In this document: piece by piece, positions 1-10,200 of the stretch | Position numbering within the stretch: position 1 is the first letter of the stretch | Layout: every line of letters starts with the position of its first letter | NCBI GenBank assembly: GCA_028285645.1 | Contig: JANQOV010000089.1 | Coordinates: forward strand, 1 to 61,938 | From: Hyphococcus sp. | GTDB taxonomy: Bacteria; Pseudomonadota; Alphaproteobacteria; Caulobacterales; Parvularculaceae | Length of the DNA stretch: 61,938 nucleotides | Direction: 5' to 3' | Program-made: the position numbers and the translations under genes | Notes under the pieces: generated by a model | The model's database searches: none | What the model was told of the DNA's origin: nothing | Seen by the model: the letters and a program-made list of their open reading frames with translations, nothing else

Positions 1-1641
1 CGCGAGAATCCGTTTTCTGCGACTTCATCAGGTGTGGACGCTTATAACGACGCGGTTCCTTCTGTCGCGCCGGAAGACCAGCAGCGCCGCGCGCAAGCCG
101 CGCAGTCTTATCTGGATCTGCTAAACGAAATCGACCTTAGCGAGCTTTCCGAGAATGGTCGCACAAATGCGGATCTTTTGGCGTTCATTTTGCGGTACGA
201 TGTCGAACTCGCGAAATTTAATCGCTGGCGCATGCCGATCCTCGCGGATAGCGGATTCCATTCAAATCTAGGGTACGTTGTCGGCGCCACGACTTTCCGA
301 ACTGAAACCGACTTTCAAACCTACCTGAAACGATTGTCCGGGCTGCCCGCCTATATCGACCAAAACATCGAAAACATGCGTGCCGGATTGCGCGATGGTT
401 TCACGCAACCGCAAGAAATTCTGGAAAACATCATTCCTTCTTTCGAAGCGCAGGTGAAAGACAACCCAGCGGCGCATCCGCTTTATCAACCATTCAAATC
501 GATGCCCGAAAACATCAGCAAGCGACGCCAGACAGCGCTTCGCCGTCAGGCGCGCGCAGTCCTTGCTGATGACGTCATACCGGCGTTCGCGCGCGCGCTG
601 CAGTTTATGCAGGATGAGTACATTCCAAACGCCAGGCAGACCATGGGTGCAAGCGATTTGCCCAACGGTGAGGAATATTACGCTGCACTTGTTCGGTATT
701 ACACAACACTGGATGATGCGACACCTGAAGAGGTTCATAAGCTCGGTTTGAAAGAAGTTGCACGCATTCGAAAGGAAATGGATGCTGTCATCGCGCGAAC
801 GGATTTCAATGGCGGGTTTGATGCGTTTGTTGAGTTTCTCAGGACCGATGAACAATTCTATGCGAAGTCGGCGGATGCGTTGCTTGAGCGCGCGGCTTGG
901 ATTTCCAAAGACATAGACGGACGGCTTCCGGGCTATTTCAACACGATGCCGCGACAACCGTATTCTGTAGAGCCTGTTCCCGCTGAGCTAGCGCCGAACT
1001 ATACGACTGGTCGTTATGTGGGCGCGCCATTGGGCGCCGCTCGTGGCGGACAATATTGGGTCAACACCTATGCATTGGACAAGCGTCCGCTCTACTCCCT
1101 TACGGCTTTGTCGTTACATGAAGCGGTGCCCGGTCATCATTTCCAGATTGCGCTTGCACTTGAGATCAAAGACGCGCCTGAATTTCGGAAGCAGTTTTAT
1201 CCGCATGCCTTTGGCGAAGGGTGGGGACTTTATTCCGAAAAGCTAGGCGTTGAAATGGGCGTTTATCAAACGCCATATGATCATTTCGGACGTTTGTCCT
1301 ATGAAATGTGGCGCGCGTGCCGACTGGTTATCGACACGGGGCTGCACGCCAAAGGCTGGACGCGGGAACAGGCGATTGATTACCTCGCTTCCAACACGGC
1401 GTTGTCCCTGCACAATGTGCAGACCGAGGTTGATCGGTACATTTCATGGCCTGGTCAGGCGCTCGCTTATAAGATGGGCGAACTGACGATTTGGGAGCTG
1501 CGCGCGAAGGCGGAAAGAGAACTCGGGCCCAAATTCGATATTAGGGAGTTCCATGACGCTGTTCTTGTTGGCGGCGGCTTGCCCCTTGAGATGCTGCGTG
1601 CACGCATCGATAAGTACATCACTGAAACAAAAGCTGAATGA
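1..1641 (+). CDS. DUF885 family peptidase-like protein, 5' partial
   Basis: The reading frame is open from the first base of the window, so the true start lies upstream; a GTG at 34 is only an internal codon. The visible 546 codons match the DUF885 family, whose hallmark is an H-E-A-x-P-G-H-H motif; here HEAVPGHH is encoded at 1117-1140. The pattern resembles the HExxH zinc-peptidase signature with a glutamate-rich stretch after it (FGEGWGLYSE). Family members in Proteobacteria are usually exported, but the N-terminus needed to show a signal peptide is missing. The stop codon overlaps the next gene's start by 4 bp (ATGA), suggesting coupled translation with the acetyltransferase. Peptide hydrolysis is inferred from the motif; no substrate can be given. 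Confidence 0.85.
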   Translation, partial: RENPFSATSSGVDAYNDAVPSVAPEDQQRRAQAAQSYLDLLNEIDLSELSENGRTNADLLAFILRYDVELAKFNRWRMPILADSGFHSNLGYVVGATTFRTETDFQTYLKRLSGLPAYIDQNIENMRAGLRDGFTQPQEILENIIPSFEAQVKDNPAAHPLYQPFKSMPENISKRRQTALRRQARAVLADDVIPAFARALQFMQDEYIPNARQTMGASDLPNGEEYYAALVRYYTTLDDATPEEVHKLGLKEVARIRKEMDAVIARTDFNGGFDAFVEFLRTDEQFYAKSADALLERAAWISKDIDGRLPGYFNTMPRQPYSVEPVPAELAPNYTTGRYVGAPLGAARGGQYWVNTYALDKRPLYSLTALSLHEAVPGHHFQIALALEIKDAPEFRKQFYPHAFGEGWGLYSEKLGVEMGVYQTPYDHFGRLSYEMWRACRLVIDTGLHAKGWTREQAIDYLASNTALSLHNVQTEVDRYISWPGQALAYKMGELTIWELRAKAERELGPKFDIREFHDAVLVGGGLPLEMLRARIDKYITETKAE

Positions 1642-2171
1642 TCTACATGAGCGCCTTTCAGGTTCCAGTCATTGAAACTGACCGGTTACGGCTGCGCGGT
1701 CACCAACTGGAAGACTTCGAGTTTTTCCGGGATATGTGGGCCGATCCAGCGGTGACGCGATATATCGGCGGCAAACCGCGCAGTGAAGAAGAAACCTGGA
1801 CCAAATTTCTGCGATCAATCGGGCATTGGCCGGTCATGGGTTTCGGCTATTGGGCGGTTGAGGAAAAAGGCGGCCCCCTTATCGGCGAAGTCGGATTTGG
1901 CGAGTTCAAACGCGCCATGAAGCCGCTGATTAGGGGGGAACCAGAAATGGGATGGGTGTTATGCACTTCTGCTCATGGCCGGGGATTCGCCACCGAAGCG
2001 GCGCTTGCCGCCATTGACTGGGGTGACCGTCATTTCTCCGGCAAGCGGATGTCCTGCATCATTGAACATCGCAACTCAGCGTCGATCCGGGTCGCTGAAA
2101 AATGTGGATTTCGCTATACAACGGGTGGCGAGTATGACGGCGAGGAGCTCGTATTGATGCATCGTGGCTGA
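1638..2171 (+). CDS. GNAT family N-acetyltransferase (RimJ/RimL-like)
   Basis: A 177-residue protein with the layout of RimJ/RimL-type GNAT enzymes. It opens with a short strand ending in ETDRLRLRG, has a central beta region with GFGYWAV and GPLIGEVGF, an acetyl-CoA loop region around GWVLCTSAHGRGFATEA, and a C-terminal NSASIRVAEKCGF segment typical of this subgroup. Such proteins transfer acetyl groups from acetyl-CoA to an amine, often a protein N-terminus or small metabolite; the acceptor here is unknown. The ATG overlaps the upstream stop in an ATGA junction, and a second in-frame ATG lies at 1647. There is no clear Shine-Dalgarno sequence, consistent with translational coupling to the DUF885 gene. 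Confidence 0.88.
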   Translation: MIYMSAFQVPVIETDRLRLRGHQLEDFEFFRDMWADPAVTRYIGGKPRSEEETWTKFLRSIGHWPVMGFGYWAVEEKGGPLIGEVGFGEFKRAMKPLIRGEPEMGWVLCTSAHGRGFATEAALAAIDWGDRHFSGKRMSCIIEHRNSASIRVAEKCGFRYTTGGEYDGEELVLMHRG

Positions 2172-2281
2172 TGCGCGGTTGGTCGCTCCTGCTGTACCCC
2201 GATGTCTCTGGTGCGACAGGTGACGCCGTTCTATATAGCCGTCAATGTGATCCTGAGCGATAGGTTGGGGAAGGGGCCCAC

Positions 2282-4327
2282 ATGCTTGACGAGTCGCAAG
2301 CGCACCCACGAGCGACAAAAAACAGCAACTTCGAAACGCAGCTTTCCCATGCGATCGATGCGGCGGGAGGCTGGATCGCTGCGCGTCAAAAGCCGGAAGG
2401 GTACTGGGTCGGTCGCCTTGAATCCAACGCCTGTATGGAAGCGCAATGGATGTTGGCGCTGTGGTTCCTTGGCCTTGAAGACCATCACTTGCGGCCGCGC
2501 CTCGCTGAAAGCTTACGACAGACACAGCGTGAAGATGGATCATGGGAAATCTATCACGATGCACCTGCCGGCGATATCAACACGACTGTCGAGGCTTACG
2601 CAGCGCTTCGTTCAATGGGTGTGGGGACTGAAGATCCGGCGCTTCAAAAAGCGCGCGCGTGGATAGCGTCAAAAGGCGGCTTGAAGAATATCCGCGTCTT
2701 TACGCGCTATTGGTTGGCGCTGATCGGCGAATGGCCCTGGACCAAAACGCCCAACATTCCGCCTGAAGTGATTTACTTCCCGAACTGGTTCCCCTTTTCG
2801 ATTTACAACTTTGCACAGTGGGCGCGCGCAACGTTGATGCCAATAGCTGTATTGTCGGCGCGGCGACCCAGCAGGCCGTTGCCGCCGGAATCTAGACTTG
2901 ATGAGTTATTTCCGGAAGGGCGGGGCGCATTCGATTATGAATTGCCGCCGAAGCTTGGCGCGGATTTCTGGGACGGGTTTTTCCGCGTCACCGACAAGCT
3001 CCTCCATGCCGGCCAATCTGTAGGACTGACCCCGTTTCGAGAGGGAGCGGTGAAGACTGCGCTTGAATGGATTATCCGCCATCAAGACGCGGACGGCGTA
3101 TGGGGTGGAATCCAGCCGCCTTGGATATATTCATTAATGGCGCTCTACAACGAGGGCTATGCGCTTGATCACGCGGTGCTTGAAAAAGGCCTTGGCGCGC
3201 TAGACGATCCGCGTTGGCGTGACGATGTTGAGAGCGCGACCTGGATCCAGGCTTCCACGTCGCCCGTTTGGGATACGGTGTTGACGCTACTTGCGTTCGA
3301 CGACGCTGATTTGACCGACAAACACCGGGAATCTGCTGAAGCGGCTGTGCAGTGGGTGCTTGATCAGCAGGTCTTGCGCCCTGGCGACTGGAGCGAAAAG
3401 GTCAAGGGCGTCGAGCCGGGTGGTTGGGCCTTCGAATACAAAAACTACTATTATCCTGACACAGATGATACTGCCGTTGCCCTGATTGTCTTGTCGCAAT
3501 TTCGCAACGACCCAAAGTGGAAAGAACGCGGCATTGAGAGAGCGATCGAGCGCGGCGTGAACTGGCTATTCGGCATGCAATGCAAAGGCGGCGGTTGGGG
3601 CGCTTTCGACAAGGACAATGACAAAACCTACCTCACAAAAATCCCATTTTGTGATTTTGGCGAAGCACTCGATCCGCCGTCAGTCGATGTAACCGCACAT
3701 ATTGTGGAGGCTTTCGGCAAGCTAGGTTTCTCCAAGGACCATCCCAAGGTTGCGAAGGCCATTGCTTACCTGAAGTCAGAACAGGAAGATGACGGCGCTT
3801 GGTTCGGCCGTTGGGGCGTCAATTACATCTATGGAACCGGCGCGGTATTGCCTGCGTTAGAAGCCATCGGCGAGGATATGCGTCAGCCCTATGTCACTAA
3901 GGCTGCGAACTGGCTCGTGTCTTACCAAAATGACGACGGCGGTTGGGGAGAAAGTTGTGCGTCCTATATGGATGTCAAACTAAAGGGGGCGGGCAAATCT
4001 ACAGCCTCTCAAACCGGTTGGGCGCTCATGGGGCTTGCAGCCGCAGCGGTTCCGGAGCACGAAGGCGCAATCGCCCGAGGCGTGCAGTTTCTCTTGGAAA
4101 ATCAGCGAGGCGGCACATGGGACGAACCGGAATACACTGGAACCGGGTTTCCAGGTTATGGCGTCGGCGCGACCATCAAACTTGGCGACCCTTTACTTGA
4201 AGAGCGTCTCAAACAGGGGACGGAACTTTCTCGCGCTTTCATGATCAACTACAACCTTTATCGCCATTACTTTCCACTGATGGCGCTCGGGCGCGTACGG
4301 ACGATGCTGGCGAATTCCGAAAGATAG
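2282..4327 (+). CDS. shc: Squalene-hopene cyclase
   Basis: A 681-residue class II triterpene cyclase, the usual length for bacterial squalene-hopene cyclase. It converts squalene to hopene/diplopterol, the first committed step of hopanoid membrane lipid synthesis, as a monotopic membrane enzyme. The catalytic acid motif D-x-D-D is visible as DTDD at residues 393-396. Several QW-type repeats are present (for example QREDGSWEI, CKGGGWGAFD, QNDDGGWGE, ENQRGGTWDE). The start is preceded by GGAAGGGG. It is not next to other hopanoid genes (hpnC/D/E/H) within this window. The plain name is well supported; exact product distribution is inferred. Confidence 0.95.
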   Translation: MLDESQAHPRATKNSNFETQLSHAIDAAGGWIAARQKPEGYWVGRLESNACMEAQWMLALWFLGLEDHHLRPRLAESLRQTQREDGSWEIYHDAPAGDINTTVEAYAALRSMGVGTEDPALQKARAWIASKGGLKNIRVFTRYWLALIGEWPWTKTPNIPPEVIYFPNWFPFSIYNFAQWARATLMPIAVLSARRPSRPLPPESRLDELFPEGRGAFDYELPPKLGADFWDGFFRVTDKLLHAGQSVGLTPFREGAVKTALEWIIRHQDADGVWGGIQPPWIYSLMALYNEGYALDHAVLEKGLGALDDPRWRDDVESATWIQASTSPVWDTVLTLLAFDDADLTDKHRESAEAAVQWVLDQQVLRPGDWSEKVKGVEPGGWAFEYKNYYYPDTDDTAVALIVLSQFRNDPKWKERGIERAIERGVNWLFGMQCKGGGWGAFDKDNDKTYLTKIPFCDFGEALDPPSVDVTAHIVEAFGKLGFSKDHPKVAKAIAYLKSEQEDDGAWFGRWGVNYIYGTGAVLPALEAIGEDMRQPYVTKAANWLVSYQNDDGGWGESCASYMDVKLKGAGKSTASQTGWALMGLAAAAVPEHEGAIARGVQFLLENQRGGTWDEPEYTGTGFPGYGVGATIKLGDPLLEERLKQGTELSRAFMINYNLYRHYFPLMALGRVRTMLANSER

Positions 4328-4416
4328 AGCATTTTCTGGACCTTACGCGTCAGATCAAATGCCAAACGACTCACATTACAAAAGCCTTCAATGCCGTCTT
4401 ACTTTGGAGGCTTTCT

Positions 4417-5037
4417 ATGCGTTTGCTGATCCTAGCCTATGTTGTGGTCATGAGCCTTGTGTTTGCTGTAACTGTGGCGCACGCTGAAGTCGCCATCTAC
4501 GCAAAACATCAAATCGGTGATGAGAACACCTATGAGACCGAATATGGCTACGCTGGCGATTGGCATATTGCGTGTACGACGCAACTGCGCGGCTCGGCGG
4601 AAGGTCGCCGATGGTGTTCGTTAGAGCCGATGGCGTCAAAACCTATTGGGAATAAGGCTCACTATGCAATTGCAAACGGCGGTGTTCGGGTAAAAGTCTG
4701 GCGAGATTACTCCGAAGACCTTCCGGCTGGGTTTGACGACGCAATCACTTCTATTGATTTCGTTCCGGCGCGCGCGTTGTCTCCACAATCGGATTATGCA
4801 GTGGCTTGCGGTGATTATGCTGTACGAGGAATTGTTTCTTCTAACGGCGGTGGCGTGTATGCTTACTCCGGTCCTCAAGCTGTAGCATTACTGTCTGCGA
4901 TGACAGAAGCGGATGCTTGCACCGTGAATTATGTCGCCGAGGACAGTGAGCCTAATGACGAGTTTCTGAGCGTCGCCGGGTTAGAAGCGCTCCTCGCCTA
5001 TGCTGCGAGTTTTACAGATGTCGCTCTCGGCCGTTGA
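4417..5037 (+). CDS. Secreted protein of unknown function
   Basis: A 206-residue protein that I do not recognise. It begins with a clear Sec signal peptide: MRLL followed by a hydrophobic core and an AHA cleavage site near residue 23. The mature part is small, soluble-looking and rich in aromatic and acidic residues, with cysteines in ACTTQLRG, WCSLEP, VACGDY and DACTVNY that could form two disulfides in the periplasm. A strong GGAGG lies 7-8 nt before the ATG, supporting this start. It sits alone between shc and a GC-rich non-coding block, with no operon partner. Function is open. Confidence 0.7.
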   Translation: MRLLILAYVVVMSLVFAVTVAHAEVAIYAKHQIGDENTYETEYGYAGDWHIACTTQLRGSAEGRRWCSLEPMASKPIGNKAHYAIANGGVRVKVWRDYSEDLPAGFDDAITSIDFVPARALSPQSDYAVACGDYAVRGIVSSNGGGVYAYSGPQAVALLSAMTEADACTVNYVAEDSEPNDEFLSVAGLEALLAYAASFTDVALGR

Positions 5038-5446
5038 TCTAGCGGTTTTAAATCAGCCGAAAAGTCAGGGACGAGGAGGCGCCAGTCTTACAGACGGGGG
5101 CGCGAGGACGGACGCCTCCTCTCACCGGACGCGGGAGCTGGCCGCGCGTCAGAAGGGGACGTGGCGCGACCGTATCCGCATTGCCACAGTTAGGCGCCGC
5201 GACGTTTGTCACAAGGGTGAAGCGGTAAAGCGAGCGCCCAGCGCGCTGAATTGTGAACACGAAAAAGGACGGCTGGCGGCAGCTTCAGAAAATCTGATCG
5301 GCGATGCTTACTTCGCTTGGAAATCGCGCGAGATGCTGTCCTTTCGGCCTGCTATGCCGAATCTCCCGCCTGCGAACTCGACTCTTGCAGAATCCTCGTC
5401 ATTATGCGCGCCGCGGGGAGGGGGCTAACAAGGCATAGGCGCCATC
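5038..5446 (+). other. GC-rich block without a convincing gene; possible structured RNA
   Basis: About 400 nt between the secreted protein and the GGDEF gene. All frames on either strand are short or have unlikely arginine-rich compositions, and none has a ribosome binding site. A perfect 8-bp inverted repeat (GAGGAGGC at 5073-5080 and GCCTCCTC at 5114-5121) encloses a GC-rich loop with a smaller GTCT/AGAC pair. I checked by eye for hallmarks of RNase P RNA, tmRNA, SRP RNA and 6S RNA and saw none. It could be a non-coding RNA, a decayed gene or a leader of the GGDEF gene; strand is arbitrary here. Confidence 0.3.
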
Positions 5447-6154
5447 ATGAAGATTACAGACGCTTCGAAATCGGGGCAGGCGCGAAGGGTTGAGAAATCG
5501 ACAAAAATAGTCGCCGAACAGAAAGCGCAATCCACTGCTCCAGCAGTTGAAACAGTGCTGGCTGGCATCCCAGAGCATGAATTGACGCCGCGCGTGCGCG
5601 AGGCGCTGATGTCGCTCATGGCCGAAGTGCAGCAGCTGCGCGCCGAAATCAGCGCCGCCAAAGCACAAATGGCCGAAATTAAGAGGCTGGCCGATCGGGA
5701 TCCCTTGCTCGACATATTGAACCGGCGCGCCTTTGTGCGCGAGCTGGAGCGCATGCTGGCTATGATTGAGCGTTATGGGGTGAAGGCGTCTTTAGTGTTT
5801 GTGGACCTTAATGATCTAAAGCGTGTTAATGATGTAAATGGGCATCCGGCTGGTGATGCAGCGCTTGCGCATGTTGCAGCGGTGCTTTCGGCGAATACGC
5901 GTCAGACGGATATTGTCGGGCGTCTCGGCGGCGACGAGTTTGGTGTTATCCTCGCACAAGCCGATAAACGAACAGCAGAAAAAAAGGCGCAAGACCTTGT
6001 TGAGCTTGTTCGATTAACGCCGGCGAAATGGAGCGGCGGAGAATTGGTGACGACAATATCCGTCGGCGTCGCTGAAATCAGAGACGGCGTTTCTGCTGGC
6101 GAGGCCATGCAGCATGCCGACGCCGCCATGTACGAAGCTAAACGACGAAGATAG
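5447..6154 (+). CDS. GGDEF-domain diguanylate cyclase, soluble
   Basis: A 235-residue protein with one GGDEF domain and no membrane segment. Residues 1-40 are charged and Ala/Lys-rich. Residues about 45-85 look coiled-coil (MAEVQQLRAEISAAKAQ), and the rest is the catalytic domain, with the active-site GGDEF at residues 161-165. Five residues before it is an R-x-x-D motif (RQTD, residues 152-155), the inhibitory I-site that binds c-di-GMP for feedback control. With both motifs intact the protein should make cyclic di-GMP from two GTP and be product-inhibited. No sensory domain is visible; the coiled coil probably supports dimerisation. It converges on the YbjN-like gene. Confidence 0.9.
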   Translation: MKITDASKSGQARRVEKSTKIVAEQKAQSTAPAVETVLAGIPEHELTPRVREALMSLMAEVQQLRAEISAAKAQMAEIKRLADRDPLLDILNRRAFVRELERMLAMIERYGVKASLVFVDLNDLKRVNDVNGHPAGDAALAHVAAVLSANTRQTDIVGRLGGDEFGVILAQADKRTAEKKAQDLVELVRLTPAKWSGGELVTTISVGVAEIRDGVSAGEAMQHADAAMYEAKRRR

Positions 6155-6178
6155 CGCTTAACGTCGCTACGCGGCCCG

Positions 6179-6928
6179 CTAATTGCCGACTTTGTTCTGA
6201 ATCTTATTGCGCGCCGCCTGGTCCGACGCGACGAGTTCGCGAATGAGCAATGGCGTTTCTTCAAAACCGGCCCGGTGTTTGGCGCTCGCTGTGTTTGGCG
6301 ATTGAATATGTGCGCCCATTTTCTCACTTGCGCGACGGTTTAGAGCGTCTGACGCCATGTCATCAGCAAACCCTTCAAGGCTGACGGTCCTTGTTGCGGA
6401 ATGTATTTCAGCCTGAAATTCATTTGCGAGATATAGAAAGCTTCCAAGGCTTGAAACGAAGTTACCGCGAGGGATGCCATAGTCGGCAATCTCATACCGA
6501 CTCAAATAGGCGCCAGACCCATCAGACAGGACACCGGCGCTGGTGAAAAAGTACTTTTGATTGAAAGCAGAGACTGTCTGCAGGTTCGGGCTTGGACCAA
6601 TGAACAATCCGAGCACGTTCAATCCGACACAGCCGGTATTGTTAGGACCAAGGCAGGCAGTTGGGATTATATTGAAATAGAATTCGTTATTGGCCGTCGC
6701 GGCGATAAACGGACGGCCCTGATCATCAGTTCGTTGTTCCCACGCAACACCTAGTTCGCTTAAGACCGGACCAATATTGGCGGCGTCAAAATTTGCGACG
6801 AGATCGCCGGGATTAGAAATTACTTCTTCGCTTTGGGTTATGGGCCCGTTCTGCGCGTGCGACACGCCCATGACGACGGCGGACGCAGCGGCAACGCTGC
6901 TACACAAGCGGCGGATCGATTTTCTCAT
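6179..6928 (-). CDS. YbjN-domain secreted protein
   Basis: A 249-residue protein with an N-terminal signal peptide (basic MRKSIRR, hydrophobic stretch, cleavage after SHA). The central part resembles YbjN/putative sensory-regulator domains common in alphaproteobacteria: an opening segment about failing or limiting states (DLVANFDAANIGPVLSELG), then a conserved glycine/aromatic core with two cysteines (IIPTACLGPNNTGCVGL). Its role is unknown; YbjN proteins are linked to stress and motility phenotypes in E. coli. I chose the ATG at 6928 because GGGG lies 8 nt upstream on the coding strand; a TTG two codons earlier also exists. The C-terminal 60 residues are low-complexity and may be disordered. 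Confidence 0.65.
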   Translation of the reverse strand: MRKSIRRLCSSVAAASAVVMGVSHAQNGPITQSEEVISNPGDLVANFDAANIGPVLSELGVAWEQRTDDQGRPFIAATANNEFYFNIIPTACLGPNNTGCVGLNVLGLFIGPSPNLQTVSAFNQKYFFTSAGVLSDGSGAYLSRYEIADYGIPRGNFVSSLGSFLYLANEFQAEIHSATRTVSLEGFADDMASDALNRRASEKMGAHIQSPNTASAKHRAGFEETPLLIRELVASDQAARNKIQNKVGN

Positions 6929-7148
6929 GCCCAAAACCCCTTTGTTCTAACACCTTGCTTCGCGCAGGCGGAATTAACTGTCGCCGAGACTACGCATGTC
7001 GCCGGCCTCAGTACAAGCGAAACGACTTTGTGGCTCGAATTTGATTCGGATTTTGATCACCAAGCGCTGGACATGAGAACAAAAAGAGAATATAGAACAA
7101 AAGATGAACAACGTTAACACTCCAGCTGCCAGAATGGGAGATAGACAT

Positions 7149-7244
7149 ATGGAAAATGAAGGCTTGCGAGACGTCGTTGGACTCGGCGTACTTATTGTGA
7201 TTATCGGCGCTGCCCAAATGTGGGGCGCGCTTCTCGGGGCCTAA
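7149..7244 (+). CDS. Very small single-pass membrane protein (31 aa)
   Basis: A 31-codon open frame, MENEGLRDVVGLGV followed by a hydrophobic helix (LIVIIGAAQMWGALLGA), ends at TAA 43 nt before dnaE. GGGAG at 7136-7140 sits 8 nt upstream of the ATG, an ideal spacing. A longer in-frame start at 7104 (46 aa) lacks as good a site. Composition is typical of single-pass inner-membrane microproteins: a short charged N-terminus, then about 17 hydrophobic residues. It precedes dnaE in the same direction and may share its transcript. No homolog is recognised; coding status rests on ribosome binding site plus membrane helix only. Confidence 0.5.
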   Translation: MENEGLRDVVGLGVLIVIIGAAQMWGALLGA

Positions 7245-7287
7245 TCGTCTCTTTGTTCCGTCGTCTGGCCATCAGGAGAGCCTTCAC

Positions 7288-10200
7288 ATGAAGACGCCCT
7301 TTATCCATCTGCATGTGCATTCGGCGTATTCGCTTTCAGAAGGCGCAATACCAGTATCGACCCTTAAGGATTTGTGCCTTGCCGCTGGGATGCCGGCCGT
7401 CGCAGTGACCGATACGAACAATCTGTTCGGCGCCCTTGAAATATCCACAACGCTCGCCTCTGCAGGGATTCAGCCGATCATTGGAATACAGCAATCCTTT
7501 GCGACCGAGGATTTCGGGCTGACATTGGCGCGTGGCGCTCGGCCCCCGAACCTGGTGCTGCTGGCGCAATCGGAGGCGGGTTACAAAAACCTTCTTAAAC
7601 TCACCAGTGAGGCGTTTTTGCAGTCGGCGACAGAAGACGGCGCCTGCAGCGAGCTTTCTCGGCTGGAAGGCGCCAGTGACGGCCTCATTTGCCTGACTGG
7701 CGGGTTTGACGGACCGATTGACGTAGCGCTGCGGGAAGGGCGACTGGCGGAGGCGAAAGCGGGCCTCGAAGCCTTGCGGGCGCTTTTTCCAGATCGGCTC
7801 TATGTGGAGCTGCAACGTTGTGAAAATCAGCGCGTGGCGACAGCAGAAGCAGCGCTTGTCGAGCTTGCTTACGAATTGGCGTTGCCGCTGGTCGCAACGA
7901 ACGAGCCGTTTTTTCCGGCGCCGGATGATTTTGAAGCGCACGACGCGCTGATGTGTATTGCGGATGGCGCATATGTTCATCAAGACGACCGGCGAAAAGT
8001 GACGCCCGCGCATTGTTTTAAGACTGGCGAGGAAATGTCCGTCTTATTTGCCGATCTGCCAGAGGCTATCGAAAGTTCAGTGGAAATTGCGCGCCGTTGT
8101 GCTTTCCGACCACGGTTTCACGATCCCATCCTGCCGCGTTTTGTAGACGGCGTAGTTGCTGATGGGAGTGAAGCGATTGCCGCTGAGGCGATGGAATTGG
8201 ACCGTCAGGCTCGCGAAGGGCTGAAGAAACGATTGCGAACGATTGAGCTTGCAGCGCCGGAAGATAAGTATTGGAAGCGGCTAAAACGGGAACTTACCAT
8301 CATTAACGACATGGGGTTTCCGGGTTATTTTCTGATCGTTTCCGATTTTATCAAATGGTCAAAAGCAGAAGGTATTCCGGTTGGCCCTGGGCGTGGCTCC
8401 GGCGCCGGGTCCGTTGTCGCCTGGGCGCTGACGATTACAGATCTCGATCCGTTGCGGTTCGGTCTTCTATTTGAGCGCTTCCTAAACCCGGAGCGGGTGT
8501 CGATGCCGGATTTCGACATCGATTTCTGTCAGGAGCGACGCGATGAAGTGATCCGTTATGTGCAGGAAAAATACGGACGTGATCGTGTTGCGCAGATCAT
8601 CACTTTCGGAAAGCTGCAGGCGCGGGCCGTTCTGCGCGATGTCGGTCGCGTCTTAAATATGCCATTCGGGCAGGTTGACCGGATTTGCAAGCTTGTTCCG
8701 AACAATCCCGCCAACCCAGTCACGCTTGGCGAGGCGTTGAAGACTGAGCCGCGGCTTGAGGAAATGCGTAGCGAAGATGACGCTGTGGCGGCTCTGTTGG
8801 AAAAGGCCTTGAAGCTGGAAGGGCTTTATCGCCACGCGTCAACCCATGCCGCTGGCGTGGTCATTGGCGATCGCCCGCTTCACGAACTCGTGCCGCTTTA
8901 CCGCGATCCACGCTCTGATATGCCTGCAACGCAGTTTAATATGAAGTGGGTTGAACCGGCCGGTCTCGTAAAGTTCGATTTTCTTGGACTGAAAACCCTC
9001 ACAGTTATTGAGCGCGCGGTTCAGTTCGTTAAGACGCGCGGCGAGGATCTGGATATCGACCAGATTCCAATAAGCGACTCGACCACATTTGAGATGCTTG
9101 GCGAAGGCCAAGCGGTTGGCGTGTTTCAGCTCGAAAGCGCTGGGATGCGCTCAACGTTGCGGTCGATGAAGCCGGATTCGCTCGAAGATATCATCGCGCT
9201 GGTATCTTTGTATCGCCCGGGTCCAATGGAAAATATTCCAACTTATATTGATCGCAAGCAGGGCCGTGCAGCGCCCGATTATCTTCACCCAAAGCTGAAG
9301 GATGTTCTCCAGGAAACCTATGGCGTCATCATCTACCAGGAACAGGTGATGCAAATTGCGCAAATTCTCTCCGGCTATTCGCTTGGTGAAGCAGATTTGC
9401 TGCGCAGGGCAATGGGCAAGAAGAAAAAGGAGGAAATGGATCGGCAGCGCAAACGGTTTGTGGAGGGCGCGGAGGCTAACGGCGTCGAGCCCGCCAAGGC
9501 ATCCTCGATTTTCGATCTTGTTCAGAAATTCGCCGGGTACGGATTTAACAAATCGCACGCCGCCGCCTACGCCTATATAGCTTATCAAACAGCGTGGCTG
9601 AAGGCGAACCACCCGGCTGAGTTCCTTGCTGCGTCTATGTCTCTTGATCGAACCAATACAGACAAGCTAGCCGTGTTCCTGAAGGAAGCGCGTAGAACGG
9701 GCGTTGAGGTGCGCCCGCCGCATGTGAACGCCTCGCAGGCGGACTTTTCCGTGAATGAAGGCGCCATCGTTTACGCGCTATCGGCGGTGAAGAATGTAGG
9801 CGAAGCGGCGATGGCGCAGATTTCCGCTGCGCGAGAGGCTGATGGTCCCTTCGAGGATATTTTTGATTTTGCCGAGCGCATCGAGCTTAAATCTATTGGA
9901 AAAAGAGCGCTCGAAAATCTTGCCCGTGTCGGGGCTTTTGACGGTCTTTGCGCCTCGCGGGCGCAGGCCCTAGCGAGCGTTGATTTGCTTGTGCGTGCGT
10001 CGGCGCAGGCCTTTGAGGACCGAAGCAGCAATCAGGCGGGTCTGTTTGACTTGGAGACAGCGCCGGTGCTCGCCAAGCCAAAATTGCCGGTGCTTGACGA
10101 ATGGACGCCGCAGACATTGCTTGACGAGGAGCGGGCGGCGCTGGGCTTCTATTTTAGCGGTCACCCCCTGGACGATTACGAGCGCGAGCTTACGCGATTG

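Noticed and set aside
268-957. 229-codon minus-strand frame inside the DUF885 gene
   Set aside because: Antisense to a gene with a clear family motif; composition and lack of ribosome binding site mark it as a shadow frame.
5000-5428. 142-codon plus-strand frame in the GC-rich block
   Set aside because: It starts inside the preceding gene, has no ribosome binding site and reads as a compositionally odd Arg/Ser/Ala mix; I left the block as unexplained.
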